Assembly (NCBI GenBank): GCA_030690405.1
Contig: JAUYGU010000078.1
Location: 1-64,000 of the forward strand
Direction of reading: 5' to 3'
Source of the DNA: Dehalococcoidia bacterium
GTDB taxonomy: Bacteria > Chloroflexota > Dehalococcoidia > SM23-28-2 > RBG-16-64-32
Length of the DNA stretch: 64,000 bases
Shown here piece after piece: positions 17,305 to 24,308 of the stretch. Both the position numbers and the translations under genes were made by a program. Position 1 is the stretch's first letter, and each line of letters begins with the position of its first letter. The notes under the pieces were generated by a model. The model saw only the letters and a program-made list of their open reading frames with translations, searched no databases and was not told the DNA's origin.

Positions 17305-17596
17305 GGCTTCTCGGCTACAAGGCCAAGTACCCTGGGTAGCAGGGGTGAGCTGCCGTTCTCGCGATGGTGGTGATGGCACGATTCAGGCACTAAAGCATTT
17401 CCCTCAGGCACTCCTCGATGGCGGTCCCGCTCTCAATACAGCAACCTTCCAGCGCCTCACTCAAGACGAAGTGCGAGAGGGCTTCGAGGCTATCGGACGG
17501 GACCATCGAACGGGCCGTCTCCGGGAGGTAATAGCCGACTACGAACCGCTAGTCGAGAAATACGGCGATGGTACGTTCTTTGTTGCCTATCCTTAG
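17305..17596 (+). pseudogene. C-terminal gene fragment (possible methyltransferase tail)
   Basis: A frame ending FFVAYP at 17596 carries LTQDEVREGFEAIGRDHRTG and a second helix, which looks like the tail of a larger enzyme, perhaps a SAM-dependent methyltransferase. There is no independent start: the frame is only open backwards into the end of the preceding gene. I take it as a remnant of an earlier insertion. Confidence 0.3.
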
Positions 17597-17769
17597 TTTT
17601 GGGGTTCAACCTCCGCAGGTCGGGTACTCGATTCCGGGCAGGCCCGCCAGCAGCGGAATCTTGGCTGCCTCCCTGGCCCGTTTTCGTTCTCCGTAGCTTC
17701 GGCCAGCGGCCGAGTTCGGTATTCGCGACTCAGGCGTCGTGGACGCAGGATGAGCGGCTCGATGGTCAT
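17593..17769 (-). CDS. Possible small protein, 58 residues
   Basis: An ATG overlapping the stop of the preceding minus-strand gene (TGATG) opens a 58-codon frame beginning MTIEPLILRPRRLSREYRTR, basic and without known motif. The overlap is the only support; no Shine-Dalgarno sequence is needed for coupled translation. It converges on the fragment on the other strand. Confidence 0.3.
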   Translation of the reverse strand: MTIEPLILRPRRLSREYRTRPLAEATENENGPGRQPRFRCWRACPESSTRPAEVEPQN

Positions 17770-18437
17770 CACTCGAACCCCGGCAGGGCCGTCTGCCTGG
17801 GAGCGCCTTCATATCTGCCGGTGGCCACGGCGGCGGCCAGTCGCTCCCGCTCTTGTCTCGCCCGCCGCGCGTCCCGCTCCTGGAAATAGCGGCAGCGGCC
17901 TGCTTCCATCGCCGGCCGGATCTCCCGGAGGTACGCCTCGACCTCCTCATCGGGTGCCATATCCTCGTGGAAGGCCATCTGCCAGGCGAGGCGCAGCCGG
18001 TCGCGCGTGTAGCGTCCCAGCCGTCCGTACACGCCCTCCTCGAACCACACGTCCATCAGCACGCCGAGCAACCCCTCTTCATCGGCCCAGCACTCCGGCT
18101 GTAGCTGCCGCGCCGAGTACATCTCCAGCGTGCTCATTAGTTGCCCCACGGCGTTCTCCGCCGACCACACCTCCCAGACCTCCCGCCACAGGGCCGGAGC
18201 CGATTTCGTGAAGGCGTACCTGCTTGTGTCGAAGATGCGGCTCGGTCCCTTGGGCCGTTTGAGCTCGTCAGGCCGGTAGCGCCACTGCGTGCCGTCCTCA
18301 AATCGCACCTCCTTCCAATCGCCACCCCGTTCGGGAGACGACAGGGCGCCCCCGATGTACAAGCCGATCCGGCCGGTCCCTTTGACCTCGACAAGGTTGT
18401 AAAGCCCGCAGAACCGCAAGTCATCGTCGCGGCTCAT
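17769..18437 (-). CDS. Unknown 222-residue protein
   Basis: Starts MSRDDDLRFCGLYNLVEV at an ATG that overlaps the stop of the zinc-ribbon gene (ATGA). The N-terminal third is a small beta domain (YRPDELKRPKGPSRIFDT); the rest is helical, and the C-terminus is charged (FQERDARRARQERERL). Family not recognised. Part of the 20.5-17.6 kb minus-strand operon. No catalytic motif was seen. Confidence 0.55.
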   Translation of the reverse strand: MSRDDDLRFCGLYNLVEVKGTGRIGLYIGGALSSPERGGDWKEVRFEDGTQWRYRPDELKRPKGPSRIFDTSRYAFTKSAPALWREVWEVWSAENAVGQLMSTLEMYSARQLQPECWADEEGLLGVLMDVWFEEGVYGRLGRYTRDRLRLAWQMAFHEDMAPDEEVEAYLREIRPAMEAGRCRYFQERDARRARQERERLAAAVATGRYEGAPRQTALPGFE

Positions 18438-18646
18438 AGCAGCCGCTTCTGTCCGGTTACGTCCATTCGGCGGCAGTCGCGGCAGCGCCAGCCGCCTTTC
18501 GACCAATCAACCTCCCACCCGGCTCGGCGGATCTCCCCGACGAAGTCATAGCTGTTGGCGCGACGGAACTCGACGCCGCAGCCGGGGCAGAGCACCCAGT
18601 GACAGTGGTTTATCCGTCCGGCGGCTGGATCAGCCGTGGCGGTCAT
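18434..18646 (-). CDS. Small zinc-ribbon protein
   Basis: A 70-residue protein with CPGCGVEF and CRDCRR, giving a CxxC...CxxC zinc ribbon, and an intervening WEVDWSKGGW segment. Probably a structural zinc module or nucleic-acid-binding adaptor. It overlaps the next gene and starts 10 bp after the previous stop. Confidence 0.65.
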   Translation of the reverse strand: MTATADPAAGRINHCHWVLCPGCGVEFRRANSYDFVGEIRRAGWEVDWSKGGWRCRDCRRMDVTGQKRLL

Positions 18647-18655
18647 GGCAAGCGC

Positions 18656-19204
18656 TCACCCGCCGCTCCCGTCTGCTAACTCGTCTTCGCGCAGGTGGTC
18701 GAGGTCGCACTCGCTGTCGCAGGCGTGCGTCCCTTCGTGGCCGAGCGACCGCACGCACCCGTGGATGCCCAGCGAAGCGTCGCAGGTCGGGTACTCGACG
18801 AACACCCACGCCTTGACGTAGGCGCCCGCCTCGCCCCTGCTCACCTCAGGGTTGTCGGTATCTATCTCGACGTAGCCCTCGCGCCGGTGCTCCTGGACTG
18901 CCGCGTCGATGAACCAGGAGTCGGCCGGCACTACCGCCGGCTTGCCAGGCTCCCCTGTCGCGGCGGCGATGCCCTCGCGCATGTGCTCGATGCGCTGCCG
19001 CTCCTGCTCCTGCAGGGCTTCCAGCGCCGCCTCGAAGATGGAGAACTCCGACGGCGCCACGTAGACGCGGCGCTCGATGTCGGTGAGCTCCATCCACTCC
19101 TCTGCGACCTTGATGAGGTGCTCGCTTTTCGCGATCTGCTCCTCGAACAGCTGGATGCTATGCCTCATCCCTTCCGGGGTCGGCGTGATGTCAACCGTTT
19201 CCAT
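18656..19204 (-). CDS. Unknown 182-residue acidic protein
   Basis: METVDITPTPEGMRHSIQ opens a helical region, followed by a beta-rich half with Cys and His (GIHGCVRSLGHEGTHACDSE) that may bind metal. AGGAGGAAGC directly precedes the ATG at 19204; the frame is open to 19261 but that part lacks a better start. Not recognised. Member of the accessory operon. Confidence 0.55.
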   Translation of the reverse strand: METVDITPTPEGMRHSIQLFEEQIAKSEHLIKVAEEWMELTDIERRVYVAPSEFSIFEAALEALQEQERQRIEHMREGIAAATGEPGKPAVVPADSWFIDAAVQEHRREGYVEIDTDNPEVSRGEAGAYVKAWVFVEYPTCDASLGIHGCVRSLGHEGTHACDSECDLDHLREDELADGSGG

Positions 19205-19262
19205 GCTTCTTCCTCCTGAGTAGAATTTGCGGTCCATTCCGGACGGCGGTTGGGGTTCCATC

Positions 19263-19625
19263 TCATCGGTGTCTCCCGGTCGGGTCCTGGCACTGATCGA
19301 GGGGCGTGGGATGGAAGTAGAGATCGCGCTCGATCATCAGGCCCATCGGACCCCGGATCTCGGTCAAGTCGGAGAGGCGCCAGTAGCCGTACTCTTTCTC
19401 GTGACCAAACACCGCCCCCCAGAACATCACGTCTACGCGATCCCTGGCGCGCGGGTCGCTGAGCGGCACCTCGGAGCCGTCCTCGAGTTCCGCGCTGGCC
19501 TCGGCCGCGTACCAGGTCCAGTTGGACCAGGGCGTGAAGTACTTGACTCGGGCGACGTTGTCGCCGCTCTTGATGGGAGGCAACGTCCGCTCGAGTTCCT
19601 TAGTCAGCAGCGTCGGCGTCGGCAC
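19263..19625 (-). CDS. DUF2958 protein
   Basis: A 120-residue protein matching the DUF2958 pattern: LLTKELERTLPPI, KYFTPWSNWTWYAAEAS, DVMFWGAVFGHEKEYGYW and GLMIERDLYFHPTPL. DUF2958 proteins are common on plasmids and conjugative elements, with no known function. The start is GTG at 19625 behind GAGGAGGCGGAAC and overlaps the end of the DUF6166 gene by 26 bp. Confidence 0.8.
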   Translation of the reverse strand: MPTPTLLTKELERTLPPIKSGDNVARVKYFTPWSNWTWYAAEASAELEDGSEVPLSDPRARDRVDVMFWGAVFGHEKEYGYWRLSDLTEIRGPMGLMIERDLYFHPTPLDQCQDPTGRHR

Positions 19626-20139
19626 GTTCCGCCTCCTCTTCCAGCCGGCGGATCCCGGCCAGCTCGTCTTCCTCCTGGGCCAGCTCAGCCAACCGGGTCT
19701 GGATGGCAGGGGTCTGGAGCCACGCCTCGATAGCGTCGCTGTCGAATTGCCATTCGTCCCAGTGCTCTGTGGCCACGAATCGCTCCTTGAACGATTGATG
19801 GAGAGCTGCCGCCTTCGAGCGCGGCGTCCACATCGAGCGCAGCGCTGCCAGCACGAACTCCGCTGATTCGTCGAAGTAGTCGGCCAGGATGGCGAGTGCG
19901 AGGTCCGCGGGCCCACTGCCGGCGTAGCCCCACTCGAAGCCGTCCGGCGAGTGGTAGGAGACGTGGGTGAGCGGGCGGCGATCCCCTAGCCGGTGTCCTG
20001 AGCCTGTCGAAGGGTTGGATTCGCTGGTTAGCCCGCGGCCGGCTGGCCCGTCGCCGACAACGTTCTGGACGACTACGGACGCCTCGCCGCGCGTCATGGT
20101 GTCGCGGTCGAAGACCCGCGTTCCGCTGTAAACCTTCAT
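19600..20139 (-). CDS. DUF6166 protein with repeat insertion
   Basis: A 179-residue protein carrying the DUF6166 signature FEWGYAGSGPADLALAILAD, associated with mobile elements and of unknown function. The ATG overlaps the stop of the 78-residue gene (ATGA). Residues coding SNPSTGSGH come from a CCTTCGACAGGCTCAGG sequence at 19994-20014, an interspersed repeat that I recall from many environmental genomes; it is inserted in frame just before the conserved block. The C-terminus is a Glu/Ala-rich helix. Confidence 0.75.
   Translation of the reverse strand: MKVYSGTRVFDRDTMTRGEASVVVQNVVGDGPAGRGLTSESNPSTGSGHRLGDRRPLTHVSYHSPDGFEWGYAGSGPADLALAILADYFDESAEFVLAALRSMWTPRSKAAALHQSFKERFVATEHWDEWQFDSDAIEAWLQTPAIQTRLAELAQEEDELAGIRRLEEEAERADADAAD
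19994..20014 (-). repeat. Interspersed CCTTCGACAGGCTCAGG repeat inside the DUF6166 gene
   Basis: The 21-bp sequence codes in frame for part of NPSTGSGH. Closely similar sequences are, to my recollection, scattered widely in environmental bacterial genomes. Confidence 0.5.
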
Positions 20140-20372
20140 CCGAGATCCTCCATGAGGGCGGCGATCCCGTCGATATCGTCCCCAAGGAGCTGATGGAGGA
20201 CTGCCGACTTCGCGGCCCGGTCGGAATCGATCGTGCTGTTGTGCTCCGTGCCGAACACCCGGCAGCCCTCGCCGGCAAAGCGGCGGCGGGCCGCCTCGAA
20301 AGGGACGCCCGGGACATCGTGGAGCGCGTAAAGGTCCCACGGCTCACCGCAGACCGGACAGAAAATGTCCAT
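20136..20372 (-). CDS. Small CxxC protein, 78 residues
   Basis: MDIFCPVCGEPWDLYALHD opens with a CxxC zinc half-site and a GEPWD motif; GCRVFGTEH gives a further Cys/His. I recall similar small proteins from actinobacterial phages and plasmids, function unknown. It overlaps the 53-residue ORF upstream by 29 bp and the DUF6166 gene downstream by 4 bp. Confidence 0.65.
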   Translation of the reverse strand: MDIFCPVCGEPWDLYALHDVPGVPFEAARRRFAGEGCRVFGTEHNSTIDSDRAAKSAVLHQLLGDDIDGIAALMEDLG

Positions 20373-20505
20373 TCGCTCTACCTTTCTGCTTCGTCCTTGG
20401 ACTCAAGAGAATTGCCGCCAGGCAGGCGGCACTCGTGATCGCGGCGATACGGAGCGGTGCTGGCCGCCGCGGGCCGCTCCTCTGTCGCGTGACTTTCGGC
20501 GACAT
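20344..20505 (-). CDS. Arg-rich single-span membrane microprotein, 53 residues
   Basis: MSPKVTRQRSGPRRPAPLRI runs into a hydrophobic span (AAITSAACLAAILL) and a basic tail. The ATG is preceded by CGAAGGAGGAAAAGC, the strongest ribosome site in this region, and by structured leader D. The layout (basic N-terminus, one span, same kind of leader) matches the 40-residue protein at 14694. It is the first ORF of the operon reading left from the TTGGACT array. Confidence 0.5.
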   Translation of the reverse strand: MSPKVTRQRSGPRRPAPLRIAAITSAACLAAILLSPRTKQKGRANGHFLSGLR

Positions 20506-20578
20506 GCTTTTCCTCCTTCGAGTGCGTCTGGGAAATGACGAAAGCCCCGCCGGGGATTCCCGATGGGGCTCTCACCTC
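20506..20578 (-). promoter_or_regulatory. Structured leader (copy D)
   Basis: Minus-strand hairpin GAGAGCCCC...GGGGCTTTC (20540-20573). The 3' arm's CTTTCG can instead pair with CGAAGG of the ribosome site, so the two structures exclude each other. This fits a translational on/off switch. Confidence 0.5.
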
Positions 20579-20963
20579 CTGACAGCGGACGGGGGTGCGC
20601 TAGCCCGCTGGTCAGGACTGTTCGTCTGCGACGCTCGCGCATTACGGATCCCGTGAGATCGTTCTACGTGGCGCGCGTGTTAGCCGGCTTCTGGACCGGA
20701 CTCGTATCTGTCGTCTCTACCCTATGGCGACCTCCTCTTCTCTAACTACATTGTCTCGGTCTGGCTGCAACGTCGGCTGTTCGTCTTCGGTTCGTTCGCG
20801 CCTCCCTTCTCTATGACTTCCGACTTGCCTTGCCCTGTTCAGCACCTGTCGTGGAGAGCGAGCTCGTTTCCCTTGCGGGTTGATCCATCCAGGTTCTCGG
20901 ACGGGCCATCCTGTCGGTTCTTCCGTTGGCGGTACCGACGAAAACGCACTTCTTACGGGTTCA

Positions 20964-21039
20964 AGCCTAGCCGACGCCAGTCCAATTTCAGTCCAATATT
21001 TCGGTCGATTTAGTCCAATCGGGGGCGATTTAGTCCAAT
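20964..21039 (-). promoter_or_regulatory. TTGGACT array 1-left (candidate SARP operator/promoter)
   Basis: Four perfect AGTCCAAT octamers (20979, 20990, 21012, 21032), that is TTGGACT on the minus strand, at 11, 22 and 20 bp. Degenerate copies fill the skipped positions. On the minus strand TAGGCT (20964-20969) follows the last heptamer after 9 bp, as a -10 element would. It would drive the leftward operon beginning at 20505. Confidence 0.6.
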
Positions 21040-21151
21040 TTCTATGGTGGACGGGGCCGGCGGGAGGTTCCAGGAGACATACCGCCGCCGGGGCGACTCC
21101 TCAAGTTTTCTGAGGCCCGGCGAAGCGGGCCGGATAGGGCTCAGGAAGGAG

Positions 21152-21194
21152 TTGGACTAGAATTGGACCGAAATTGGACTGGGCATAATATACC
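21152..21194 (+). promoter_or_regulatory. TTGGACT array 1-right (candidate SARP operator/promoter)
   Basis: TTGGACT at 21152, TTGGACC at 21163 and TTGGACT at 21174, exactly 11 bp apart. TATACC begins 8 bp after the last heptamer, the distance known between SARP boxes and the -10. It points right, towards the small ORF at 21242 and is opposed to array 1-left. Confidence 0.6.
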
Positions 21195-21241
21195 TTTTAC
21201 GTTGTAGGAGTTAGTGAAACAGTTTGATGAGGAGAAGAAGT

Positions 21242-21355
21242 ATGGGGGAAGAAGACAGGGAAACTTACGTGCTTCGAGCGAGTACTGGTGAAGCTCGAGA
21301 GGATGGCTCAGTCACACTCTCGTGGTCAGCCCCACGCGTTCTTCTCTGGCGATGA
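21242..21355 (+). CDS. Small ORF behind array 1-right, 37 residues
   Basis: MGEEDRETYVLRASTGEARE opens a 37-codon frame after GAGGAGAAGAAGT. It is acidic at first and ends TLSWSAPRVLLWR. It is the first start codon with a good ribosome site after the promoter-like array. It may be a real microprotein or the truncated start of a lost gene. Confidence 0.35.
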   Translation: MGEEDRETYVLRASTGEAREDGSVTLSWSAPRVLLWR

Positions 21356-21494
21356 CTACCCCGTGTATCGAGTTCCACCGCTTGCATGCTGCACGTTCGT
21401 CTCGTGGCTCCTACGTGAGGTGGGTGAAGTACGCGGCGTAGCGTGCGTTATCCTCTCGGCTCCGCTACTCTCTTGCGTCGTACCGTGTCTGGGC

Positions 21495-21958
21495 TCACCC
21501 CAGCGTGAGTTCGGGGAAGTAGGTGGCGTAGTATCCCCTGTCCCTCGTCAGCAGCTGGTCGGCCTGAACCAGGGCGTGCGCTCCGATGATGAAGTCGGCG
21601 ACCACGTGCTGTCGAGGCTGGATGCCGGCTCCGCACGTGTCATAGCGGACCTCCTGCGTGGCTCCGCACTGGGGACACGTGAGCGCGGGACGGCGACGGA
21701 TGTACTCGCTCCAGGCTCTACCCGCCCGATACAGGGCTCCGGCCTTGCACGGCTGCAGTCGAAGGCCGGTGTCGGCGAGGAAGCGGTCGAGGTGCTCCTG
21801 GTCGGGGAAGTGAACCGCCAGCTCCTTGTAGACCGGTCGCTGATGACGACGGCGCCTGGCCGCAGATCCTCGGCCAGGTCGCGCTCCGAGGTATCGCCGT
21901 GGGGAGCGTCGGGGATCAGCATGTCGAGCAGAATGTTGGTATCGACGGCAGCGCCTAT
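21495..21958 (-). pseudogene. PIN-domain toxin broken by a frameshift
   Basis: One frame reads AAVDTNILLDMLIPDAPHG...GAVVISD and another continues VYKELAVHFPDQEHLDRFLA through VVADFIIGAHALVQADQLLT to PELTLG: together an ordinary PIN toxin (VapC-like). A single missing base near 21840 separates them. The expected start position is ATA overlapping the antitoxin stop, with no ATG/GTG/TTG nearby. Loss of both start and frame argues for a true pseudogene rather than one sequencing error. Its AbrB antitoxin upstream is intact. Confidence 0.6.
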
Positions 21959-22182
21959 CGAGCCCGCATCTGGTCCAGGAGCTCGTCGGGATCACATCCC
22001 GCCAGCGGCTTCAGGTAGCCTCGGTGCTTCTTGAAGGGGGAGACGAGTATGCGCTTCTGGAGGCGAACCCCTTGGCGGTCCTCCACGAACTCTATCTCAT
22101 CTCCAGGCCTCAGGCCCAGGCGCTCCCGTACGTCCCTGGGTATCGTGATCTGCCCCTTCGCAGTCAGCTTTGCCCTTGCCAT
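21955..22182 (-). CDS. AbrB/MazE-type antitoxin
   Basis: A 75-residue SpoVT/AbrB swapped-hairpin protein: AKLTAKGQITIPRDVRERL, then LRPGDEIEFVEDRQG. It is normally the antitoxin and autorepressor of a PIN toxin operon; here the toxin is broken, so it may be left as an orphan DNA-binding protein. It lies upstream of and overlaps the toxin remnant by 3 bp. Confidence 0.85.
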   Translation of the reverse strand: MARAKLTAKGQITIPRDVRERLGLRPGDEIEFVEDRQGVRLQKRILVSPFKKHRGYLKPLAGCDPDELLDQMRAR

Positions 22183-22335
22183 GTCGCGTTTTTCGATATC
22201 GCCTGAACGGTTCGCTCCCTCCCGCTCATTGTAGGTGGTTCCCTCTCTCGCCTGGATACCCTGGCCCCGACGATTTGGTGAGCCGAGGTGTAGTGAGGGC
22301 TTCTCCCCTGGCTAGCCCCTCTTGCTCATCTACTG

Positions 22336-22385
22336 ACCCCTAGGTGCTGACAGGGTGAATCTGGCAGACAGGGATGGAGATGGGG
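22336..22385 (+). repeat. Dispersed ~48-bp repeat, copy b
   Basis: The most diverged copy: CCCCTAGGTGCTGACAGGGT then GGCAGACAGGGATGGAGA. It lies in the gap between the AbrB gene and the next VapC gene, just past the VapC stop. Confidence 0.5.
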
Positions 22386-22402
22386 CTGGCTTGGCGGCGG
22401 CG

Positions 22403-22810
22403 TCACTCCAGCCAGTTCTCGACGGCCAGACCGGGGACCTTCTCGAAGTGGCGGACGTTCCCCGTGACGACGGCGAGGTCGCGATCCAGAGCGATTGAGG
22501 CTATGCGCAGGTCGGCGTCGCCGATCGGGGTTCCCCGGCGCTCCAGCTCGGCCCTCACCTCGCCGTAGCGACGGGCGGCGGAGGCGTCGAAGGGAAGGAC
22601 GGGCAGGTTGGGCAGCAACGTCTCGTCCAGCCGCTCCAGCAGGGCAGCAGTGCGCTCCTTCAGCCGGTGCGCGCCGTAGACGAGCTCTCCCAGGGTGATG
22701 CTGGAGGTGAACTGCTGCTCCGGCGGCACCGAGGCCAGCTTGGTGATCAGGGCTGTCGAGGGAGCGCGGCGGAGGAGGTTGCTAAGGACGTCCGTGTCCA
22801 GGAGGTACAT
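22403..22810 (-). CDS. vapC: VapC PIN-domain toxin
   Basis: A 135-residue toxin with a full PIN acidic set: YLLDTDVLSNLL, TLGELVYGA, PIGDADLRIASIA and VVTGNVRHFEKVPGL, the classical VapC tail. Probable site-specific RNase. Its ATG overlaps the antitoxin stop by 1 bp. Confidence 0.9.
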   Translation of the reverse strand: MYLLDTDVLSNLLRRAPSTALITKLASVPPEQQFTSSITLGELVYGAHRLKERTAALLERLDETLLPNLPVLPFDASAARRYGEVRAELERRGTPIGDADLRIASIALDRDLAVVTGNVRHFEKVPGLAVENWLE

Positions 22811-23112
22811 CAGGCCTCGAGGGACACGGGCCGGCCGGTATCCCTGGCGCGTTCGGAATAGATGTCGGCGACCAGGGCGTCCAGCTCCTGGTCATCGACT
22901 TCGCGCCAGGCACCGACGATGGCCAGAGCGCCCTGCGGTCGCGCCGAGGTAGCGCGCCCCTGTTCCAGCCGCTCCAGGTCGTCCACGCTGACCAGGGCGG
23001 CCAGGGGCTTGCCCCGGCGCTCGATGACGTAGTGCTCGCCGCCGTAGGCGACCTGCGCCATGAGGTCTGAGAGGTGTGCCTTGGCCTGTGCTGCGCTGAT
23101 TCTCTTGGTCAT
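22810..23112 (-). CDS. vapB: Phd/YefM-type antitoxin
   Basis: A 100-residue antitoxin: MTKRISAAQAKAHLSDLMAQ, then YVIERRGKPLAALVSVDDLERL, which is the Phd/YefM N-terminal domain; the C-terminal half wraps the toxin. I chose the ATG at 23112 by alignment to the family; the frame is open to 23148. Forms an operon with the VapC gene downstream. Confidence 0.88.
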   Translation of the reverse strand: MTKRISAAQAKAHLSDLMAQVAYGGEHYVIERRGKPLAALVSVDDLERLEQGRATSARPQGALAIVGAWREVDDQELDALVADIYSERARDTGRPVSLEA

Positions 23113-23247
23113 GCCTGTACCTCGCGGGTCCGACGAATTGGTCATCATGACCTATTCTATCATGAGGCGACGACTGGTGCATCGGTGCATGAGCCAACTG
23201 CGTACGGGGTTGACTGCCAGACCTCGCACGCTCGCTGATGGCCGCCG

Positions 23248-23294
23248 TCTCCCTAATTGCTGACAGGATGGATCCGGCAGACAGGGAGGGAGAG
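23248..23294 (+). repeat. Dispersed ~48-bp repeat, copy c
   Basis: The clearest copy: TCTCCCTAATTGCTGACAGG, then GGCAGACAGGGAGGGAGA. CTCCCT and AGGGAG at its ends are inverted repeats. It lies between the antitoxin start and the end of the MmyB-like gene. Confidence 0.55.
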
Positions 23295-23321
23295 TGAAGT
23301 TGCGTGCCGCCACCACGCTGT

Positions 23322-24164
23322 TCATGCGCTTCTCCTGGCGCGGGCCTTGACCTGCTCCAGGTTGTTCCAGCTCGCAGCGTCCACGGGGATCCAGTCGTTG
23401 AAGGCGAGCCCGTCCGGCTCACTGGCAGTGTTGACGACGGCGATGAAGCGCATCTCCCCGAAGTCGTCGTCTTTCCAGTGGACGGGGTAAGTCCAGCGAC
23501 ACTTGGGATCGCGCGAGGGCGCCGAGGCGAAGACCTCGATCAGCCGGCCCAGGAATGCTGGATCGCCCTGCGCGAAGTCAGCCAGGACGGCGTTGAAGTA
23601 GGGGTCGGGCTGATCAAGCGTGTGTGGATCTCTTGGCCGTCCCTTGAGAACGGAGGCCAGGGTAGCCACGGCCTCGTCCCAGTTGACCACATGGCCGATG
23701 AACTCGGGACCACTGGCCACGCTCAGAAGGTTTATCTGCTGTCGCTTTCGCCGGGCCTTTTCTTGGGGGAGGTCGATCCGCCAAACCGCCTGCGCCGTGA
23801 GATTGGCGGCGACGATTTCGATGTTGTCGTTAAGCACGAACTCCGGCCAGGGCACTTCCTCGACTACGATCTGAAGCTCGTCGACGGTGTAGAAGTAGTG
23901 GGGAAAGCGGTCGGTGGGAAAGAGCGTCCGTTGCGTCGGGAAGCCCGCGCCCTCGAGGATGTCGTTTGCCTCTGCGCTGGGGCAGTCGAGGGCATCAAGG
24001 ACCCGCAGCAGACGGGGCAGCGTGGGGTTGCGGGTTCCGTCCTCCCAGCGCCTGATGGTGTCGGCAGGCACGCCGGAAAGCGCCGCCAACTGCGCGCGCG
24101 TCACGCCCGACCGTTCCCTAGCGGCACGAAGAATCCCGCGCCAGCGCGAGGTCGCGTTCGCCAT
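23322..24164 (-). CDS. XRE regulator with MmyB-like ligand-binding domain
   Basis: A 280-residue transcription factor. Residues 8-65 are a Cro/XRE helix-turn-helix (RSGVTRAQLAALSGVPADTI, WEDGTRNPTLPRLLRVLDAL). The rest matches the MmyB-type PAS-like fatty-acid-binding domain: FPHYFYTVDELQIVVE, FVLNDNIEIVAANLTA and RWTYPVHWKDDDFGEMRF. The start at 24164 follows the family; longer frames overlap the divergent promoter. A perfect palindrome at 24211-24226 between it and the divergent secreted gene is a likely operator. Confidence 0.75.
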   Translation of the reverse strand: MANATSRWRGILRAARERSGVTRAQLAALSGVPADTIRRWEDGTRNPTLPRLLRVLDALDCPSAEANDILEGAGFPTQRTLFPTDRFPHYFYTVDELQIVVEEVPWPEFVLNDNIEIVAANLTAQAVWRIDLPQEKARRKRQQINLLSVASGPEFIGHVVNWDEAVATLASVLKGRPRDPHTLDQPDPYFNAVLADFAQGDPAFLGRLIEVFASAPSRDPKCRWTYPVHWKDDDFGEMRFIAVVNTASEPDGLAFNDWIPVDAASWNNLEQVKARARRSA

Positions 24165-24210
24165 GGCAAGAGTATATCGCTGAGCGAATGCAAGAACTCT
24201 AGTCGCATGG

Positions 24211-24226
24211 TGGCACAACTGTGCCA
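24211..24226. promoter_or_regulatory. Palindromic operator
   Basis: TGGCACA-AC-TGTGCCA, a perfect inverted repeat just upstream of the TTGACA box of the divergent gene at 24309. A dimeric regulator is expected to bind it; the neighbouring MmyB-like protein is the natural candidate. Confidence 0.55.
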
Positions 24227-24235
24227 GAACCTGCG

Positions 24236-24265
24236 TTGACATGGAACTCGCGATGCTGGGAGAAT
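24236..24265 (+). promoter_or_regulatory. Sigma-70-like promoter for the secreted M23/PKD gene
   Basis: TTGACA at 24236-24241, an 18-bp spacer and GAGAAT at 24260-24265, 44 bp before the ATG at 24309. The -35 is perfect; the -10 is weak, so an activator may be needed. Confidence 0.45.
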
Positions 24266-24308
24266 GGCCCGCACAAGGCGGGCCGCGTGTTAAACGAGGG
24301 GGTGCGCC

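Larger units (their letters stand above)
20579..21241. other. Long non-coding regulatory region
   Basis: About 660 bp without a convincing gene between the leftward accessory operon and rightward small ORF. It holds two opposed TTGGACT arrays (20979-21039 and 21152-21180) separated by about 110 bp. The 20650-20970 part is AT-richer and would be the untranslated leader of the leftward operon; no known riboswitch was recognised. Confidence 0.5.

Noticed and set aside
17600..17660. tRNA-like 3' end (GGTTCAACC) as an attachment site
   Set aside because: No acceptor stem, anticodon arm or CCA could be folded.
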